A stretch of 64,000 nt of DNA, from the NCBI RefSeq assembly GCF_003033885.1, contig NZ_CP024081.1, positions 1,705,980 to 1,769,979 of the forward strand. Direction: 5' to 3'. The stretch comes from Pseudomonas rhizophila (lineage in GTDB: Bacteria > Pseudomonadota > Gammaproteobacteria > Pseudomonadales > Pseudomonadaceae). This document shows, one piece after another, positions 47,556 through 62,711 of the stretch. Each line of letters begins with the position of its first letter. The stretch's first letter is position 1. The notes under the pieces are model-generated. The model was given only the letters and a program-made list of their open reading frames with translations. It was not told the DNA's origin and did not search any database. A program made the translations under genes and the position numbers.

Positions 47556-48680
47556 ATGGCAAAGCGTGACTATTACGAAGTATTGGGTGTCGAGCGTGGT
47601 TCAAGCGACGCGGACCTGAAAAAGGCCTACCGTCGTCTGGCAATGAAGCACCACCCGGACCGTAATCCCGACGACAAAGCGTCGGAAGAGTTGTTCAAGG
47701 AAGCCAATGAGGCTTACGAAGTACTGTCCGATTCCAGCAAGCGTGCGGCTTACGACCAGTACGGTCATGCCGGTGTCGACCCGAGCATGGGCGGCGGCGG
47801 TGCCGGTTTTGGCGGGCAGAACTTCTCCGATATTTTTGGCGACGTGTTCAGCGACTTCTTCGGTGGCGGTCGCGGTGGTGCTCGTGGCGGCGCCCAGCGC
47901 GGCAGCGATTTGCGCTACACGCTGGAGTTGAACCTGGAAGAGGCGGTGCGCGGTACCACCGTCAACATCCGCGTTCCCACGCTGGTCAATTGCAAGCCGT
48001 GTGACGGTTCGGGCGCCAAGAAGGGCTCCTCGCCCGTCACCTGTCCGACTTGCGGCGGCATCGGTCAGGTGCGCATGCAACAGGGTTTCTTCTCTGTGCA
48101 GCAGACCTGTCCGCGTTGCCATGGCCAGGGCAAGATCATTTCCGATCCGTGCGATTCCTGCCACGGCGAAGGGCGCGTCGAAGAGTACAAGACGCTGTCG
48201 GTGAAAGTGCCGGCCGGTGTCGATACCGGTGACCGCATCCGTTTGTCTGGCGAAGGCGAGGCGGGTGCCCAGGGCGGTCCGACTGGCGACCTGTACGTGG
48301 TCATCAACGTGCGTGAGCACGCGATCTTCCAGCGCGACGGCAAGCATCTGTTCTGCGAAGTGCCGATCAGTTTCGTCGATGCGGCCTTGGGCGGTGAGCT
48401 TGAGATCCCGACCCTCGATGGTCGCGTGAAGCTGAAAATCCCCGAGGGCACGCAAACCGGCAAGCAGTTCCGGATTCGCGGCAAGGGTGTTGCGCCGGTG
48501 CGTGGCGGCGGTGCGGGTGACCTGATGTGCCGTGTTGCGGTGGAGACTCCGGTCAATCTGAGTCGGCGTCAGCGCGAATTGCTGGAAGAGTTCCGCAGCT
48601 CGCTGGCGGACGATAACAGCCATTCCCCGAAAACCACCGGTTGGTTCGAAGGCGTGAAGCGCTTCTTCGGCGATCTGTAA
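47556..48680 (+). CDS. dnaJ: Chaperone DnaJ (Hsp40)
   Basis: A 374-residue J-protein that stimulates DnaK. The J domain (1-70) has the HPD triad in KHHPDRNP near residue 32. A Gly/Phe-rich linker (about 72-115) follows, then four CxxCxGxG zinc repeats at about 145-205 ([32 protein letters not shown]) and the C-terminal substrate domains. The start at 47556 ([11 protein letters not shown]) gives the family length; the ribosome site is weak. Confidence 0.97.
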   Translation: MAKRDYYEVLGVERGSSDADLKKAYRRLAMKHHPDRNPDDKASEELFKEANEAYEVLSDSSKRAAYDQYGHAGVDPSMGGGGAGFGGQNFSDIFGDVFSDFFGGGRGGARGGAQRGSDLRYTLELNLEEAVRGTTVNIRVPTLVNCKPCDGSGAKKGSSPVTCPTCGGIGQVRMQQGFFSVQQTCPRCHGQGKIISDPCDSCHGEGRVEEYKTLSVKVPAGVDTGDRIRLSGEGEAGAQGGPTGDLYVVINVREHAIFQRDGKHLFCEVPISFVDAALGGELEIPTLDGRVKLKIPEGTQTGKQFRIRGKGVAPVRGGGAGDLMCRVAVETPVNLSRRQRELLEEFRSSLADDNSHSPKTTGWFEGVKRFFGDL

Positions 48681-49496
<816 letters not shown>

Positions 49497-49510
49497 TGTT
49501 GCGGTGTGCT

Positions 49511-49577
49511 GTCTGGCAAACCTTTTGCCAGACGCAGCGCCAGAAAGCGGGGTTCAGGTTATACTGAGCCCCGTTTT
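49511..49577 (+). terminator. Tandem hairpins ending dapB
   Basis: GTCTGGCAAA/TTTGCCAGAC (49511-49533) is a perfect 10-bp stem. Downstream, CGGGGTTCAG/CTGAGCCCCG (49548-49573) is followed by TTTT and acts as the likely terminator. Confidence 0.8.
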
Positions 49578-49708
49578 ACACCGCCTCGCGACGACCTGTC
49601 GCATTCCCCTGCCTTTAAGGCTCATTAGCGGTGGACCCAAAAAGCCTTTTTCTGTAAGCTACAGCTTTAGTGTGTCCACTAAAAGCGCGCAGAATAATTC
49701 AGTGAACA

Positions 49709-49745
49709 AGCGGGGTGACGTGTCCATACGTCACTCCGCTTTTTT
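49709..49745 (+). terminator. Intrinsic terminator in the carA leader
   Basis: A 13-bp stem (49709-49721 with 49728-49740, one G-T pair, loop GTCCAT) followed by six T lies 45 bp upstream of the carA start. It lies downstream of the separate dapB terminator, so it probably attenuates carAB transcription. Confidence 0.8.
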
Positions 49746-49790
49746 ACAACCTGCGATCGCCCTTTCAGGCTTTATTTACGGGAGGTCTTC

Positions 49791-50927
49791 TTGACTAAGC
49801 CAGCCATACTCGCCCTTGCTGATGGCAGCATTTTTCGCGGCGAAGCCATTGGAGCCGACGGCCAGACCGTTGGTGAGGTGGTGTTTAACACCGCAATGAC
49901 CGGCTATCAGGAAATTCTTACCGATCCTTCCTACGCCCAGCAAATCGTTACTTTGACTTACCCGCACATCGGCAACACCGGCACCACGCCGCAAGATGCC
50001 GAGTCCGATCGTGTCTGGTCCGCCGGCCTGGTCATCCGTGATCTGCCGCTGGTAGCGAGCAACTGGCGTAACACCATGTCCCTGTCCGACTACCTGAAAG
50101 CCAACAACGTTGTGGCAATCGCCGGTATCGACACCCGTCGCCTGACCCGCATCCTTCGTGAGAAGGGCGCGCAGAACGGCTGCATCATGGCTGGTGACAA
50201 CATCACTGAAGAAGCCGCCATCGCCGCTGCCCAGGGCTTCCCTGGCCTTAAAGGCATGGATCTGGCGAAAGTCGTCAGCACCAAGAAGCAGTATGAGTGG
50301 CGCTCCACGGTCTGGGACTTGAAAACCGACAGCCACGCGACGATCGAGGCTTCCGAGCTGCCGTACCACGTGGTTGCGTACGACTACGGCGTCAAGCTGA
50401 ACATCCTGCGCATGCTCGTGGAGCGTGGTTGCCGCGTGACCGTGGTGCCGGCGCAAACTCCGGCGGCAGATGTCCTGGCCCTCAATCCTGACGGCGTGTT
50501 CCTGTCCAACGGCCCGGGTGATCCCGAGCCTTGCGACTACGCGATCCAGGCGATCAAGGACGTGCTGGAAACCGAGATCCCGGTGTTCGGCATCTGCCTC
50601 GGTCATCAGTTGCTGGCCCTCGCTTCGGGCGCCAAGACCTTGAAAATGGGGCACGGCCACCACGGCGCCAACCACCCGGTCCAGGACCTGGATACTGGCG
50701 TGGTGATGATCACCAGCCAGAACCACGGCTTTGCGGTGGATGAGGCGACCCTGCCGGCAAACGTGCGGGCGATCCACAAGTCGCTGTTCGACGGCACGCT
50801 GCAAGGCATCGAGCGTACCGACAAGAGCGCATTCAGCTTCCAGGGCCACCCTGAAGCGAGCCCTGGCCCGAACGATGTAGCGCCGCTGTTCGATCGCTTC
50901 ATCACCGAGATGGCCAAGCGACGCTGA
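49791..50927 (+). CDS. carA: Carbamoyl-phosphate synthase small subunit (glutaminase)
   Basis: A 378-residue glutamine amidotransferase subunit supplying ammonia for carbamoyl phosphate, a precursor of arginine and pyrimidines. The class I GATase domain has the nucleophile Cys in [13 protein letters not shown] near residue 266 and His/Glu in [12 protein letters not shown] near 350. The start is TTG at 49791 with GGGAGG seven bases upstream. carA is the first gene of the carA-carB-greA operon described in P. aeruginosa; the extra orf reported there between carA and carB is absent here. Confidence 0.97.
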   Translation: MTKPAILALADGSIFRGEAIGADGQTVGEVVFNTAMTGYQEILTDPSYAQQIVTLTYPHIGNTGTTPQDAESDRVWSAGLVIRDLPLVASNWRNTMSLSDYLKANNVVAIAGIDTRRLTRILREKGAQNGCIMAGDNITEEAAIAAAQGFPGLKGMDLAKVVSTKKQYEWRSTVWDLKTDSHATIEASELPYHVVAYDYGVKLNILRMLVERGCRVTVVPAQTPAADVLALNPDGVFLSNGPGDPEPCDYAIQAIKDVLETEIPVFGICLGHQLLALASGAKTLKMGHGHHGANHPVQDLDTGVVMITSQNHGFAVDEATLPANVRAIHKSLFDGTLQGIERTDKSAFSFQGHPEASPGPNDVAPLFDRFITEMAKRR

Positions 50928-51032
50928 CCGCGTGAAGCCTGAGGGCGGCCCCGAAACCGGTGGTCCCCTTGGGCGCTGCAAAGATTGTTCGACGGCCTAG
51001 CCGACTGACCTGCGGATTTGAGTGACAAACCC

Positions 51033-54250
<3,218 letters not shown>

Positions 54251-54254
<4 letters not shown>

Positions 54255-54733
54255 GCATAACCAAGTACCCGATGACGGTTCAGGGCGCGAAGGCCCTGGA
54301 AGAAGAACACGCTTTCCTGACCAAGGTCGAGCGTCCGCGCTTGAGCCAGGCGATTGGCGAAGCGCGTGAGCTGGGCGATCTCAAGGAAAACGCCGAATAC
54401 CACGCTGCCCGCGAGGAGCAGGGTATGGTCGAGGCGCGAGTCCGTGATATCGAAGGTCGCATGCAGAATGCCGTGATCATCGATGTCACGACGATCCCGC
54501 ACACTGGCAAGGTCATTTTCGGCACCACAGTGGAAATCGCCAACGTTGAGACTGATGAAAGCGTCACTTACCAGATCGTTGGTGAGGACGAGGCGGACAT
54601 CAAGCTTGGCAAGATTTCCGTCGGCTCCCCCATTGCTCGTGCCTTGATTGCCAAGGAAGAGGGCGATGTAGTGGTTGTGAAGACGCCGGGTGGTGTCATC
54701 GAGTATGAGATTGTCGAAGTCCGTCACATCTGA
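54251..54733 (+). CDS. greA: Transcription elongation factor GreA
   Basis: A 160-residue factor that rescues backtracked RNA polymerase. The N-terminal coiled coil carries the acidic tip motif [20 protein letters not shown] near residues 38-57, and the C-terminal domain contains [16 protein letters not shown]. The ATG lies in an ATGA overlap with carB, consistent with the carA-carB-greA operon known in P. aeruginosa. Confidence 0.97.
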
Positions 54734-54761
54734 GCGAAGGCGTCCGCTGCGAGCCGGCGCC

Positions 54762-55166
54762 ATGATCTGGCAGCTCACCCAGATGTTGTGGGTGGGCGGC
54801 GTCTGGTTGTTGCACGTCGGTTTGCTGCCGGTGCTGGGTCGAATCGGCCTGGCACCGCTGCTCATCGATGAAATCGCAGCTATGCTGACGTCGCTTCTGG
54901 TGGGTTTTTCCTCGGCATGCGTAGTGTTTCAGGCTTTGGTGCTGGTTCAGGCCGAGGGGCTTGACAGTCTATGGCGCGACATTCGTGGGCAGTTGCTGCT
55001 CATGTCGTTGTATGCGTGCGGGATGTTTCTTGCTGTACGTCTCGGCTGGCCGGATGCGAGCCTGTGGCAGGTATTCAGCTACCTGGTGCTGGGTTTTTCC
55101 GGGTTGGTGCTGGTGTTGCAACCGGTACCCGGATGGAGCAGCAGGGTGCGCGAAGCACACCCTTGA
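54762..55166 (+). CDS. Small inner-membrane protein (DUF4149-like)
   Basis: A 134-residue protein with three to four hydrophobic segments: MLWVGGVWLLHVGLLPVL near residue 8, LLVGFSSACVVFQALVLV near 45, and two more between 70 and 115. It is probably an integral inner-membrane protein of the DUF4149 kind. The start at 54762 lies 28 bp after the greA stop, without a strong ribosome site. It converges on yhbY. Function unknown. Confidence 0.75.
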   Translation: MIWQLTQMLWVGGVWLLHVGLLPVLGRIGLAPLLIDEIAAMLTSLLVGFSSACVVFQALVLVQAEGLDSLWRDIRGQLLLMSLYACGMFLAVRLGWPDASLWQVFSYLVLGFSGLVLVLQPVPGWSSRVREAHP

Positions 55167-55176
55167 CCCTTTGGCA

Positions 55177-55485
55177 TTACTTGAAGCGGTGAACGTTCGA
55201 CAGTTGCTTGTTGACGCTGAAATTCTTGCGATAAATCAGTGCCATCTTGCCGATGACCTGCACCAGGTCTGCCTTGCCGGTCTTGCACAGTTCGGCAACG
55301 GCAGCCAGGCGGGCTTCGCGATCGAGAATATTGAGCTTGATCTTGATAAGCTCATGATCGCCCAAGGCGCGTTCCAGTTCAGCTAGAACACCTTCAGTCA
55401 AACCGTTGTCAGCCACAGTCAAAACCGGTTTCAGATGGTGGCCAATGGATTTGTATTGTTTCTTCTGCTCTTGAGTGAGCGGCAT
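55177..55485 (-). CDS. yhbY: RNA-binding protein YhbY (CRM domain)
   Basis: A 102-residue single CRM-domain protein associated with pre-50S ribosome assembly. The GxxG-like loop and basic helix are in HLKPVLTVADNGLTEGV and the conserved ELIKIKLNI core follows. The length is normal. It is divergent from rlmE, a very common pairing in gammaproteobacteria. Confidence 0.95.
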   Translation of the reverse strand: MPLTQEQKKQYKSIGHHLKPVLTVADNGLTEGVLAELERALGDHELIKIKLNILDREARLAAVAELCKTGKADLVQVIGKMALIYRKNFSVNKQLSNVHRFK

Positions 55486-55592
55486 AATCTGACCCCTGCG
55501 TCTGATCTTGTAAAAAGCGGCGGCCAGTTTACCCGAGCGAGTCCGGGACCGCCCAGTTAATCACGACCCGTTTTATTTTTTAGAGGTGGCCC

Positions 55593-56243
55593 GTGGCCCG
55601 TTCCAAGACTAGCCAGAACTGGCTCAGAGAGCATTTCAACGATCCGTACGTCAAAATGGCGCAAAAAGACGGCTATCGTTCTCGTGCCAGCTATAAATTG
55701 CTCGAAATCCAGGAAAAGGATCGTCTGATCCGTCCTGGCATGACCGTGATCGACCTTGGCGCCGCGCCGGGGGGATGGTCTCAGGTGACCAGTCGTCTGA
55801 TCGGCGGTCAGGGGCGATTGATTGCTTCCGACATCCTGGAAATGGACAGCATCCCCGACGTGACCTTCATCCAGGGCGATTTCACCGAAGACGCCGTGCT
55901 GGCGCAGATTCTGGAGGCTGTCGGAAATACGCAGGTTGACCTTGTGATTTCCGATATGGCCCCCAATATGAGTGGATTGGCGGCTGTCGACATGCCTCGA
56001 GCAATGTTCCTCAGCGAGCTGGCCCTGGATCTTGCCGGGCGGGTGTTGCGCCCAGGTGGTGATTTTTTGATCAAGGTCTTCCAGGGTGAAGGTTTTGATG
56101 AATACCACAAGGGGATGCGCAAGCTGTTCGACAAAGTGCAGATGCGCAAGCCATTGTCGTCGCGCGATCGCTCTCGTGAGCAGTATCTGCTGGCGCGGGG
56201 CTTCCGGGGAATTGAAGGCGCAGCCAGTGATGAGCGTCTTTGA
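55593..56243 (+). CDS. rlmE: 23S rRNA (uridine-2'-O)-methyltransferase RlmE
   Basis: A 216-residue FtsJ/RrmJ-type SAM methyltransferase that modifies U2552 of 23S rRNA. The SAM motif is [14 protein letters not shown] near residue 55, and the catalytic K-D-K set includes Lys in SRASYKLLE near 36, Asp in VISDMAPN near 121 and Lys in DFLIKVFQG near 160. The start is GTG at 55593 with AGAGGTGG upstream. ftsH follows after 182 bp, the standard order. Confidence 0.96.
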   Translation: MARSKTSQNWLREHFNDPYVKMAQKDGYRSRASYKLLEIQEKDRLIRPGMTVIDLGAAPGGWSQVTSRLIGGQGRLIASDILEMDSIPDVTFIQGDFTEDAVLAQILEAVGNTQVDLVISDMAPNMSGLAAVDMPRAMFLSELALDLAGRVLRPGGDFLIKVFQGEGFDEYHKGMRKLFDKVQMRKPLSSRDRSREQYLLARGFRGIEGAASDERL

Positions 56244-56425
56244 TAAAGGCCGATAGTTTTTTTGTCTCGCCTTGCAAGAGCCGTGTTACGAAAATTACGC
56301 GGTCAGAGTTTCACAAAGGGTTACAGACGGCGCCTGCCAGAGTCGTAGGTAATGTAGTAAGTTAGGCCGGTGAATATCATGCGAAGCGCGCGCCAGTAGC
56401 GGAGCTTGCTTCAGAGGGTAGTTAA

Positions 56426-58348
<1,923 letters not shown>

Positions 58349-58356
58349 GGCTTGAA

Positions 58357-59208
58357 ATGACTTCTGTTCAGTCCTCAACCCGGTTGCCTTGCGGCAACCG
58401 GGTTCTTGATTTGTCCCATGTCCATGTCATGGGCATTCTCAATGTCACTCCCGATTCCTTTTCCGATGGCGGTCGATTCAGTCAGCTTGATGCTGCGTTG
58501 CGGCATGCCGAGGCGATGGTCGTCGCCGGCGCAACGCTGATCGATGTCGGCGGTGAGTCGACCCGGCCAGGCGCGCGGGCAGTCTCGCCCACCGAAGAGC
58601 TGGAGCGGGTGGCGCCGATTGTCGAGCGCATTCATCGCGAACTTGATGTCATCATCTCGGTGGATACATCCACGCCCGCGGTCATGCGTGAGACTGCACG
58701 GCTTGGAGCGGGGTTGATCAACGACGTTCGCTCCTTGCAGCGCGATGGTGCCCTGGATGCCGCAGCGGCTACGGGGTTGCCGGTGTGTCTGATGCATATG
58801 CTGGGCGAGCCCGGAACGATGCAGGACGACCCGCACTATCATGATGTGACCAGGGAAGTCGGAGAGTTTTTGGTAGAGCGCCTGGATCAATGTGCCGCCG
58901 CAGGTATTCCTGCGCAGCGGATCATTCTTGATCCCGGGTTCGGCTTTGCCAAGACGCTGGCTCACAATCTGAGCCTGTTCAAACATATGGAAGCCTTGCA
59001 TACCCTGGGGCGGCCCCTGTTGGTCGGGGTTTCGCGAAAGAGCATGATAGGCAATGCCCTGGGTCGTCCCGTGGGGGAGCGCCTGTACGGCGGTCTTGCG
59101 CTGGCGGCCCTGGCTATTACAAAAGGCGCACGCATATTGCGGGTGCATGATGTGGCCGAAACGATGGATGTTGTGCGGATGATCGCAGCAGTGGATTCAG
59201 CCGAATAA
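58357..59208 (+). CDS. folP: Dihydropteroate synthase
   Basis: A 283-residue enzyme condensing p-aminobenzoate with dihydropterin pyrophosphate in folate synthesis; the target of sulfonamides. It is a TIM barrel with [14 protein letters not shown] near residue 26, [11 protein letters not shown] near 67 and [11 protein letters not shown] near 195. It begins 8 bp after ftsH and is followed 16 bp later by glmM, so it is co-transcribed. Confidence 0.97.
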   Translation: MTSVQSSTRLPCGNRVLDLSHVHVMGILNVTPDSFSDGGRFSQLDAALRHAEAMVVAGATLIDVGGESTRPGARAVSPTEELERVAPIVERIHRELDVIISVDTSTPAVMRETARLGAGLINDVRSLQRDGALDAAAATGLPVCLMHMLGEPGTMQDDPHYHDVTREVGEFLVERLDQCAAAGIPAQRIILDPGFGFAKTLAHNLSLFKHMEALHTLGRPLLVGVSRKSMIGNALGRPVGERLYGGLALAALAITKGARILRVHDVAETMDVVRMIAAVDSAE

Positions 59209-59224
59209 GAATGACGGAGCACTT

Positions 59225-60562
59225 ATGAGCAAGAAATACTTTGGCACCGACGGTATTCGTGGTCGGGTCGGCGAATACCCCATTACCCCTGATTTCATGC
59301 TCAAGCTCGGCTGGGCTGCCGGTATGGCATTCCGCAAGATGGGCGCCTGCAAAGTGCTGGTTGGCAAGGACACGCGAATTTCCGGCTACATGTTCGAATC
59401 GGCGCTCGAGGCTGGCCTGACTTCGGCGGGCGCCGATGTGATGCTGCTCGGCCCGATGCCGACGCCGGCCATTGCCTACCTGACGCGTACGTTCCAGGCC
59501 CAGGCAGGCATCGTGATCAGTGCTTCACACAACCCGCATGATGACAACGGCATCAAGTTCTTCTCCGGCCAGGGTACCAAGCTGCCGGATGATATCGAGC
59601 TGATGATCGAAGAGCTGCTGGACGCGCCGATGACTGTGGTTGAGTCGAGCAAGATCGGTAAAGTGTCGCGGATCAACGATGCGTCAGGTCGTTATATCGA
59701 GTTCTGCAAAGGCAGCGTGCCCACCGGTACGAGCTTTTCGGGTCTGAAAATCGTCGTCGATTGTGCTCATGGTGCGACCTATAAAGTCGCGCCAAGCGTA
59801 TTTCGCGAATTGGGAGCGGAGGTTGTCGTGCTCTCCGCCCAGCCTAACGGGCTGAACATCAACCACAACTGCGGCTCCACTCATACCGAGGCGCTGCAAG
59901 CGGCCGTGCTGGCCGAGCAGGCTGACCTCGGGATTGCCTTTGATGGTGACGGTGACCGGGTTCTGATGGTCGATCACACCGGCACTGTCGTCGATGGTGA
60001 TGAGCTGCTGTTCGTCATTGCTCGCGATCTGCACGGGCGCGGCAAGCTGCAGGGCGGCGTGGTGGGGACGTTGATGAGCAATCTCGGGCTCGAGTTGGCC
60101 CTGGCGGACCTGGATATTCCCTTCGTGCGGGCCAATGTCGGTGATCGCTATGTGATCTCGGAGCTGCTGGAGCGCAATTGGGTGATCGGGGGCGAGAACT
60201 CCGGGCATATCGTTTGTTTTGACCACACCACCACTGGCGATGCGATTATTGCTGCCTTGCAAGTACTGATGGCACTCAAGGCGCGCAATGAAGGGCTTGC
60301 GCAGTCGCGTCAGGCGTTGCGCAAATGCCCGCAGGTGCTGATTAATGTGCGTTTCGGCGGTGGTGCGAACCCTCTTGAGCATGCGACGGTCAAGCAAGCC
60401 AGCGAGCGCGTAACGCAGGCTATGGCCGGGCGTGGGCGCGTGCTATTGCGCAAGTCTGGTACCGAGCCGTTGGTGCGGGTCATGGTCGAAGGCGAGGATG
60501 AAGCACAGGTCCGCGGTTATGCCGAAGAGCTGGCGAAGCTTGTTAGTGAAGTTTCTGCCTGA
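59225..60562 (+). CDS. glmM: Phosphoglucosamine mutase
   Basis: A 445-residue alpha-phosphohexomutase converting glucosamine-6-P to glucosamine-1-P for peptidoglycan and LPS. The phosphoserine loop [13 protein letters not shown] is near residue 98, the Mg2+ loop DGDGDR near 240 and the C-terminal phosphate loop [12 protein letters not shown] near 410. Ordinary length and position in the folP-glmM-tpiA-secG series. Confidence 0.97.
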   Translation: MSKKYFGTDGIRGRVGEYPITPDFMLKLGWAAGMAFRKMGACKVLVGKDTRISGYMFESALEAGLTSAGADVMLLGPMPTPAIAYLTRTFQAQAGIVISASHNPHDDNGIKFFSGQGTKLPDDIELMIEELLDAPMTVVESSKIGKVSRINDASGRYIEFCKGSVPTGTSFSGLKIVVDCAHGATYKVAPSVFRELGAEVVVLSAQPNGLNINHNCGSTHTEALQAAVLAEQADLGIAFDGDGDRVLMVDHTGTVVDGDELLFVIARDLHGRGKLQGGVVGTLMSNLGLELALADLDIPFVRANVGDRYVISELLERNWVIGGENSGHIVCFDHTTTGDAIIAALQVLMALKARNEGLAQSRQALRKCPQVLINVRFGGGANPLEHATVKQASERVTQAMAGRGRVLLRKSGTEPLVRVMVEGEDEAQVRGYAEELAKLVSEVSA

Positions 60563-60628
60563 ATTCGGCTTGCCAGTCATCAATCGGTTGGGTAACATCT
60601 GCGCCCACTTTGACCGACGAGGTACAGC

Positions 60629-61384
60629 ATGCGTCGCCCTATGGTAGCTGGTAACTGGAAGATGCACGGTACCCGCGCCAGCGTCGCTGAGCTGATCAAA
60701 GGCCTTCGTCATCTGGCCTTGTCAAGCGGTGTTGACGTCGCGGTATTCCCGCCTTGCCTGTATATCAATCAAGTGGTTGATGGTTTGAAAGGCAAGTCGA
60801 TTGCGGTTGGTGCGCAGAATTCCGCGGTGGAATCCATGCAGGGCGCGTTGACCGGTGAAATTGCGCCGAGTCAGCTGGTGGATGCAGGTTGTTCCCTGGT
60901 TTTGGTCGGGCATTCCGAGCGCCGCATGATCATGGGCGAGCAGGACAAGACCTTGATCCGCAAGTTTGCTGCGGCCCAGGCCTGCGGTCTGACTCCGGTG
61001 TTGTGCATAGGGGAAACCCTTGTGCAGCGTGAAGCCGGCAAGACCCTTGAAGTTGTCGAGCGTCAGCTGGGCAGCATCATCGAGGAGCTGGGTGTCGGTG
61101 CTTTTGCAAAGGCGGTCATTGCTTACGAGCCGGTCTGGGCCATTGGCACCGGACTGACTGCTTCGCCGCAACAGGCGCAGGATGTGCACGCCGCCATCCG
61201 CGCGCAGTTGGCGGCAGAGAATTCTGAAGTGGCACGAGGTGTGCGGCTTCTATACGGCGGCAGCGTGAAGGCGGCCAATGCGGTCGAACTGTTCGGCATG
61301 CCGGATATCGATGGGGGGCTCATTGGTGGAGCGTCCCTGAATGCAGATGAGTTCGGTGCGATCTGTCGCGCCGCGGGAAACTGA
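60629..61384 (+). CDS. tpiA: Triosephosphate isomerase
   Basis: A 251-residue glycolytic TIM-barrel enzyme interconverting DHAP and glyceraldehyde-3-P. Lys in GNWKMHG near residue 11, the catalytic His in VGHSERR near 95, the catalytic Glu and flexible loop in [11 protein letters not shown] near 165, and the phosphate-binding YGGSVK near 210 are all present. It ends 4 bp before secG. Confidence 0.98.
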   Translation: MRRPMVAGNWKMHGTRASVAELIKGLRHLALSSGVDVAVFPPCLYINQVVDGLKGKSIAVGAQNSAVESMQGALTGEIAPSQLVDAGCSLVLVGHSERRMIMGEQDKTLIRKFAAAQACGLTPVLCIGETLVQREAGKTLEVVERQLGSIIEELGVGAFAKAVIAYEPVWAIGTGLTASPQQAQDVHAAIRAQLAAENSEVARGVRLLYGGSVKAANAVELFGMPDIDGGLIGGASLNADEFGAICRAAGN

Positions 61385-61388
61385 AAAA

Positions 61389-61772
61389 ATGCTGGAAACA
61401 GTCGTAGTCGTTTTTCATCTGCTGGGTGCATTGGGTGTAGTTGCCCTGGTATTGCTGCAGCAGGGTAAAGGTGCGGATGCTGGTGCGTCTTTCGGTGCAG
61501 GTGCTTCAAATACTGTGTTCGGAAGCCAAGGTTCCTCTACCTTTCTTAGTAAGTTTACTGCTATACTTGCCGCCGGTTTCTTCATAACCAGCTTGGGGTT
61601 AGGTTACTTTGCTAAAGAGAAGGCTCAAGAGCTGACTCAAGTAGGTTTGCCAAACCCAGCAGTGTTGGAAGTACCAAAGCAACAACCGGCTTCTGATGAT
61701 GTACCGGTGCTTCAAGAGCAACAGTCGGCCAATCCGGCGACTGACGTGCCTCCAGCTCAAGAGCAGAAGTAA
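61389..61772 (+). CDS. secG: Preprotein translocase subunit SecG
   Basis: A 127-residue inner-membrane subunit of the SecYEG channel. There are two transmembrane helices (about 3-22 and 53-73) with the conserved [20 protein letters not shown] loop between them, then a Gln/Pro-rich tail. The start at 61389 (MLETVVVVF) lies 4 bp after tpiA. The tail drifts in sequence and codon use between pseudomonads, so nothing unusual is inferred. Confidence 0.96.
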   Translation: MLETVVVVFHLLGALGVVALVLLQQGKGADAGASFGAGASNTVFGSQGSSTFLSKFTAILAAGFFITSLGLGYFAKEKAQELTQVGLPNPAVLEVPKQQPASDDVPVLQEQQSANPATDVPPAQEQK

Positions 61773-61793
61773 GAAGGTTTCAAACGCTGTATT

Positions 61794-61879
61794 GCCGAGG
61801 TGGTGGAATTGGTAGACACGCAACCTTGAGGTGGTTGTGCCCATAGGGTGTAGGGGTTCGAGTCCCCTTCTCGGTACCA
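61794..61879 (+). tRNA. tRNA-Leu (GAG)
   Basis: An 86-nt class II tRNA with a long variable arm. The acceptor stem GCCGAGG pairs with CCTTCTCGG-type ends, the anticodon loop TTGAGGT gives anticodon GAG (reads CTC/CTT), the T arm contains GGTTCGAGTCC, and CCA is encoded. It lies directly after secG, as in other pseudomonads. Confidence 0.95.
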
Positions 61880-61890
61880 ATTATCAGGAG

Positions 61891-61912
61891 AGCCCGCGAT
61901 TGCGGGCTTTCT
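61891..61912 (+). terminator. Terminator after tRNA-Leu
   Basis: AGCCCGC (61891-61897) pairs with GCGGGCT (61902-61908), followed by TTCTT. Confidence 0.75.
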
Positions 61913-61931
61913 TGTAGGTGGAAGGGTTACA

Positions 61932-61960
61932 TTGACCCTGTAAGGGATCGGTCGTATACT
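61932..61960 (+). promoter_or_regulatory. Sigma-70 promoter of tRNA-fMet / rimP-nusA
   Basis: TTGACC (61932-61937) and TATACT (61955-61960) are spaced by 17 bp, about 17 bp upstream of the mature tRNA 5' end. It probably also feeds rimP-nusA. Confidence 0.8.
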
Positions 61961-61976
61961 TCCGCCCCAGCTTTGT

Positions 61977-62053
<77 letters not shown>

Positions 62054-62062
62054 GTTTCAGGG

Positions 62063-62083
62063 GCCCCTTCCAAGGGGCTTTTT
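62063..62083 (+). terminator. Terminator between tRNA-fMet and rimP
   Basis: GCCCCTT pairs with AAGGGGC (62063-62078), followed by five T. Readthrough probably allows expression of the downstream nusA operon. Confidence 0.75.
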
Positions 62084-62193
62084 GTTAGCTGGACACTTTA
62101 TAACGCCGCTGTTCAACGGCGTTTCAGGGATGGGCTATTCGCCCATTTTTTTTTATTTGCACAGCATGCACAAACATGCACGAGGGGGTTCAG

Positions 62194-62652
62194 GTGTCGA
62201 GCAAGCTAGAACAGTTGCAGGCCTTGTTGGCCCCGGTGGTCGTGGCCCTTGGCTATGAATGCTGGGGTATTGAGTTTTCGGCTCAAGGTCGCCACTCACT
62301 GTTGCGCGTTTATATCGATAAGGAAGGCGGCGTATTGGTGGATGACTGCGCCATCGTCAGCCGTCAGATCAGCGGTGTATTGGATGTCGAAGATCCAATC
62401 ACTTCCGAATACACCCTTGAAGTTTCCTCGCCTGGCATGGAACGCCCTCTGTTCACCCTTGAACAGTTCGCTTCGTTTGCCGGTGAACAAGTGAAGATCA
62501 AGCTGCGCTCGCCCTTCGAGGGTCGACGCAACTTTCAAGGCCTTCTGCGCGGTGTAGAAGAGCAGGATGTCGTGGTGCAGGTAGAAGACCATGAGTTCCT
62601 GTTGCCGATCGATATGATCGACAAGGCCAACATTATTCCCAGTTTTGACTGA
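62194..62652 (+). CDS. rimP: Ribosome maturation factor RimP
   Basis: A 152-residue 30S assembly factor with an N-terminal alpha/beta domain ([13 protein letters not shown] and the conserved [18 protein letters not shown]) and a C-terminal SH3-like domain. The start is GTG at 62194, which has GAGGGGG properly spaced and gives the family length; an ATG at 62176 lies before that site. It is the first gene of the rimP-nusA-infB operon. Confidence 0.95.
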   Translation: MSSKLEQLQALLAPVVVALGYECWGIEFSAQGRHSLLRVYIDKEGGVLVDDCAIVSRQISGVLDVEDPITSEYTLEVSSPGMERPLFTLEQFASFAGEQVKIKLRSPFEGRRNFQGLLRGVEEQDVVVQVEDHEFLLPIDMIDKANIIPSFD

Positions 62653-62711
62653 TACGTGCCAGATACTGCGGATCCCGCGGATCCAATGGCTTGCGAAAGG
62701 CGAGGCGTACG

